Assembly (NCBI GenBank): GCA_949316235.1
Contig: OX438748.1
Location: 28,762,836-28,826,835 of the forward strand
DNA: 64,000 nt
DNA from: Oegoconia quadripuncta
Lineage: Eukaryota > Arthropoda > Insecta > Lepidoptera > Autostichidae
Direction: 5' to 3'
This document shows, one piece after another, positions 62,301 through 64,000 of the stretch. Made by a program: the position numbers and the translations under genes. The notes beneath the pieces are model-generated. The model saw only the letters and a list, made by a program, of their open reading frames with translations. It was not told where the DNA came from and searched no databases. Numbering within the stretch: position 1 is the first letter of the stretch; the number at the start of each line of letters is the position of its first letter.

Positions 62301-63393
62301 GAAACTTTTATAAAGCGGTTACTTTTAAAAATTAACGCTGTCTATACTTAACTTAATGTTATCCGACAATACACACAAAGTTTAACTAAATTTGGATTTG
62401 CCGTTCCCAAAAAAAAACAAAAATGTTTGTAGGGGAAAACAGTCTTAATAAAATTCTTCATACAAAACGCCAATTTCATAGGTAAGGACCTAATATATGT
62501 CCCGCTTACTGCAACGGGGTGTCTAAGAACATCATTGGGTCAGGTGGAGCAAAATGAGGAAGTGAGAGATAAATAATTTTTCACGAGCTAAATTAACGAG
62601 AAAGAGAAAATGATCCATACAAAGAACGAATGAAACGCTAATGCTGTTTCACTGTTTCAGACATGATTCAATAATAAAAATTCGTTCAGTCAGATAAATA
62701 ATAATAATAAATAAATAATAAATCAGTGTTAAAACTCGGTGCCAGATCTCCAAAAAATCTGACGTGCAGCCTATTTCTTCTAGAAGAATTTTATCCCAAA
62801 TATTTATTCATATTCAACTAAGTAAGTCAGCCAGAATAATCATACAACACTTCTGTTCGATCTCTTGGTAGTGGAACACGAAGGGTCTTACTACTTATCA
62901 TCACACATGAATAAAGAAATAATAAATATTGCGGACACTTACACCAATCATCTAGTCCCAAACTAAGCAAAGCTTGTACTATGGATACTAGATAACGGAT
63001 AAACATACATAAATATTTATATAAACATCCAAGACTCGGATATAAATGTTCGTATTCATCACACAAAAATTTAACCGTCGCGGGATTCTAACCGGCAACC
63101 GTTGGTTTCGCTGACAGGGTCACTATCCACTACACCAATCGGTCGTCAATCGATCGTCCGTCGATCTATCGGTCGGATGTATGAATCACTTGGAAACCAT
63201 TAAGCATATCTTTAATTAAGTGTATAGTGAATAACTTACCGGAAACCTGTAACCGGCAGGTACGGAATAGGAAGTTGCATTGTATATCAAGCCCGTTGTG
63301 CCCCTGTATAGTCAGCGTGTCGGTTTGACGGTACAGCAGTACGCCGTCAACGATCGCTGACAAACTGAGCGGCGACGATCCGATTGATACTTC
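50306..63393 (-). CDS. C-terminal part of a vWD-domain large lipid-transfer-type secreted protein (apolipophorin/apoLTP-like)
   Basis: Exons (minus strand, in order): 63240-63393, 61658-61890, 60761-60885, 59418-59612, 56933-57054, 56426-56574, 54628-54739, 53455-53586, 51452-51624, 50306-50392. Phases close through the stop: 1482 nt, 493 aa; the gene continues beyond the right edge. Seen: a von Willebrand type D domain (IQGHNGLDIQCNFLFRTC, GLLGTYNNEQYDDLQLPNNT), a C8-like cysteine block (FYEECQSGVEACALA, LELCSMQHVPVHIPEHC), then a vWA-like fold (STDVVFLVEAQ, RYAVVGFGGRGL, RTLVMFPC, SSVTLHIIMDDE) lacking an obvious DxSxS metal site, and a cysteine-rich exon (C-E-C-x5-L-H-C-R-P-C) before the tail ELSFWNSDDIDELIDIAM. 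This order resembles the C-terminus of insect large lipid transfer proteins; a vitellogenin-like or mucin-like vWD protein is the alternative. The donor of the cysteine-rich exon is weak (CTG|GTACTG) and lies in a seven-copy array. Confidence 0.8.
50700..51530 (-). repeat. GC-rich minisatellite of exon end plus splice donor, seven copies
   Basis: The anchor AGTACCAGGCGCTGGGTGTC occurs at 50751, 50863, 50975, 51087, 51211, 51323 and 51447, giving spacings of 112, 112, 112, 124, 112 and 124; the 12-bp difference is one extra GGGGCGGGGGGA-type block. On the minus strand each unit holds about 65 nt encoding CECREARLHCRPCADTQRL, the donor GTACTG, and a C-rich linker. Copies are almost identical. 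The long open frames on both strands here (up to 402 aa) come from GC content and repetition. Only the right-most copy is joined to a visible splice acceptor (51625). Confidence 0.95.
51853..53060. other. Intron 8 sequence of the vWD gene without gene
   Basis: AT-rich; includes a diverged copy (about 52530-52790) of the repeat at 48960-49210. A 63-codon frame at 52640 lies in that repeat and is not credible as a gene. Confidence 0.5.
53066..53441. mobile_element. MITE with inverted ends, 14 bp from a splice donor
   Basis: Left 'gggaacatacgtcagatttc' and right 'aaatcagacgtatgttccca' are inverted; inner parts also pair ('ctgatcagtctatctgatcg' with 'cgatcagactatcggatcc'). No coding frame. Its edge ends 14 bp before the end of the exon at 53455-53586. 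A related motif 'tatacgtcagatttttccaa' is at 14254-14285. Confidence 0.8.
55231..56274. mobile_element. Foldback element with 287/288-bp near-identical inverted arms
   Basis: Arms 55231-55517 and 55987-56274 are inverted copies; by eye they differ at one base ('ggaagacc' against 'ggaaaacc') and one A in a homopolymer. Outer ends TATA-CAGGGCGTCCCACGGC suggest a TA target and Tc1/mariner-type termini. Each arm includes the tRNA-like word GGTTCGATTCCCGGTTCAAC. The 469-bp spacer has no recognised gene. Located in an intron of the vWD gene. Confidence 0.93.
56615..56735 (+). mobile_element. SINE family C, copy 2 (tRNA-like head)
   Basis: 'ggtgtatggtgtagtcgtta' (A box), 'aaaaggtcgcgggttcgaat' plus 'cccgctagggcc' (B box), then 'tgatgaatacagacatgtgt' and 'tcccgagttatggatg'. 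Head resembles a tRNA more than copy 1, but the acceptor stem does not close cleanly, so it is read as a SINE. Confidence 0.65.
56745..56923 (-). mobile_element. SINE family B, partial, minus orientation
   Basis: 'ggcggcagacttagataata', 'gtaccccgccggtgatcgaa' and inverted head 'attgagccaaggaggcggtt'. Ends about 10 bp before the donor side of the exon 56933-57054. Confidence 0.78.
57079..57196. mobile_element. Short MITE with GGCCCGTATTA ends
   Basis: Inverted ends GGCCCGTATTAA / TAATACGGGCC. The interior 'agttaaaaaggacagcttta' and 'ctctttctaactat' is also found, inverted, at 10900-10970. Related to 23928-24272 by its ends. Confidence 0.65.
57430..57724 (+). repeat. Lepidopteran dispersed repeat family E, with a family B tail inside
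   Basis: 'cctactaatattataaatgc', 'tgtttgtttgttgctcaatc', then about 65 bp of family B tail (57533-57597: 'ttgacctcaatcacatctga', 'gaagatgaggtcgaagg'), then 'aacggatttggatgaaattt', 'ttatcccgataaaatgag' and 'gcgaagccgcgggcgg'. Confidence 0.75.
58715..58953 (-). mobile_element. MITE family X, copy 2, internally deleted
   Basis: Both termini match copies at 40943 and 62094 but in opposite orientation ('tattaggtccttacctatga' left; 'tttcataggtaaagacccaa' right); about 170 bp of the interior is missing. Confidence 0.85.
60075..60215 (-). repeat. Dispersed repeat, partner of 43140-43345
   Basis: 'atcggtatcgtcatcgataa', 'aggttgaccaatgacagacc', 'gctgagcgagcgaagagcca' and 'gccaatcacgcatcagaacg' pair with the 43.2-kb sequence when inverted. 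Ends carry 'aattatata' on both sides, possibly short inverted termini. Confidence 0.6.
62094..62496 (+). mobile_element. MITE family X, copy 3
   Basis: Left 'tattgggtgtttacctatga', right 'ccaatttcataggtaaggac', flanked by TATA. Interior closely follows 40943-41366. The 81-aa frame at 62037 runs through it and is not a gene. Confidence 0.87.
62930..63147 (-). mobile_element. SINE family A, copy 7
   Basis: Inverted head 'ctacaccaatcggtcgtc', B box 'gcgggattctaaccggcaac' (mutated), body and end 'acacttacaccaatcatcta'. In the intron right before the first visible vWD exon. Confidence 0.85.
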
Positions 63394-63406
63394 CTGAAAA
63401 GACAGG

Positions 63407-63715
63407 TATATACGGGATGAGTTCTTTTACCGTAAGGAAAAAATAGGGCATATTAGGTAAGTGAAACAGAAGGTATGGGCATAGGTAGTTTAATTTTTAT
63501 TTTTTCAAAACTCATCGAATAAAGCGTCAATTGTGTCACTTGACGGTCGCGTTTGTAGCCTATTCCACATAATTACATCATTGGATTAAATAAATTACAT
63601 TAAATAAAAAAAACTCAAGGCACGCCGTCACAAGTCAATAACGCGCCGGCCTTGATTCATATGCGACTAGCGGGATTTGTAGGATTCCTATCAAGCAAGT
63701 TTTTTAAATTTATTT
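63407..63715 (+). repeat. Copy of the repeat seen at 8323-8760
   Basis: 'gagttcttttaccgtaagga', 'tagggcatattaggtaagtg', 'tgggcataggtagttt', 'cgggatttgtaggattccta'. Lies in the intron upstream of exon 63240-63393. Confidence 0.65.
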
Positions 63716-63892
63716 AATTCAATGATCGGCAATAATTTCCAGTAACACAATAAGAATCTTTAATTGGCATAAGTTTAGTATTAGTTTTCTGTATAAGGAT
63801 TTGTAATACTGCTGTTGATTCGATATAAATAAATAAATAAGTTGCAAATGTTTAAAGAGGAACTAGATACCACGAATTACTTTATCGCGAAT

Positions 63893-64000
63893 ATGTTTAA
63901 TTTGTTTATCCCGCGGGAAATACTCTTTATGGGAATAAAAAATACCCTATGTCTTACTCCAGGGTATGTTCTACTTATATACCAAATTTCATCTAAATCC
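63893..64000 (-). repeat. Lepidopteran dispersed repeat family E, cut by the window end
   Basis: 'tttatcccgcgggaaatact', 'accctatgtcttactccagg' and 'ccaaatttcatctaaatcc' are the reverse complement of the 3' half of 31731-31940. Confidence 0.7.

Overview
The window is nuclear DNA from a moth or butterfly (Lepidoptera). The evidence is split, intron-rich genes in an AT-rich background, dense tRNA-derived SINEs ending in AATAAAT-type tails, LINE and BEL/Pao debris, foldback elements, and the ubiquitous lepidopteran repeat with a 'tgtttgtttgttgctcaatcac' type core (seen at 31.7, 57.4 and 63.9 kb). No bacterial-type operons, rRNA or CRISPR are present. Species cannot be named from the sequence. 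Six protein-coding genes could be assembled exon by exon, with splice phases that close exactly. From left to right they are: heme oxygenase (minus, 2060-4451, 242 aa, complete); the RNA exosome core subunit RRP41/EXOSC4 (minus, 7298-12631, 250 aa, complete); the NuRD subunit p66/GATAD2/simjang (plus, 18333-38455, 19 coding exons, 690 aa, complete); S-methyl-5'-thioadenosine phosphorylase MTAP (minus, 40443-44954, start exon not found, 261 aa seen); COA7, a Sel1-repeat cytochrome c oxidase assembly factor (minus, 46866-48282, 251 aa, complete); and the C-terminal 493 aa of a large secreted vWD-domain protein, probably an apolipophorin/lipid-transfer-particle relative (minus, 50306-63393, 5' part beyond the window). 

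Layout: 1-2 kb is AT-rich with no gene recognised. From 2 to 12.6 kb lie the two minus-strand housekeeping genes; a four-copy 136-bp tandem repeat (6.6-7.1 kb) sits between them. From 12.7 to 17 kb is a transposon graveyard in which a BEL/Pao-type gag is fused to an R1-like LINE in the same orientation. p66 occupies 18.3-38.5 kb and its introns are full of SINEs, MITEs and LINE fragments. p66 and MTAP are convergent, with MTAP, COA7 and the lipid-transfer-like gene all pointing left. The genes are functionally unrelated; nothing suggests co-regulation beyond neighbourhood. 

The most unusual structure is in the lipid-transfer-like gene: a GC-rich minisatellite (50.7-51.5 kb) whose unit is the end of a cysteine-rich exon plus its splice donor. 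Seven copies are present; the exon frame stays open through the whole array, and copies 1, 4 and 7 present the same donor in the same phase, so three in-frame isoforms are possible. A weaker, older-looking array of the same type starts at the donor of p66 exon 3. Other points worth attention are a heme oxygenase lacking the catalytic-loop aspartate, a 1-kb foldback with 287-bp near-identical arms, a p66 intron whose LINE tail continues the exon reading frame, and an enlarged loop in the p66 GATA-type finger.
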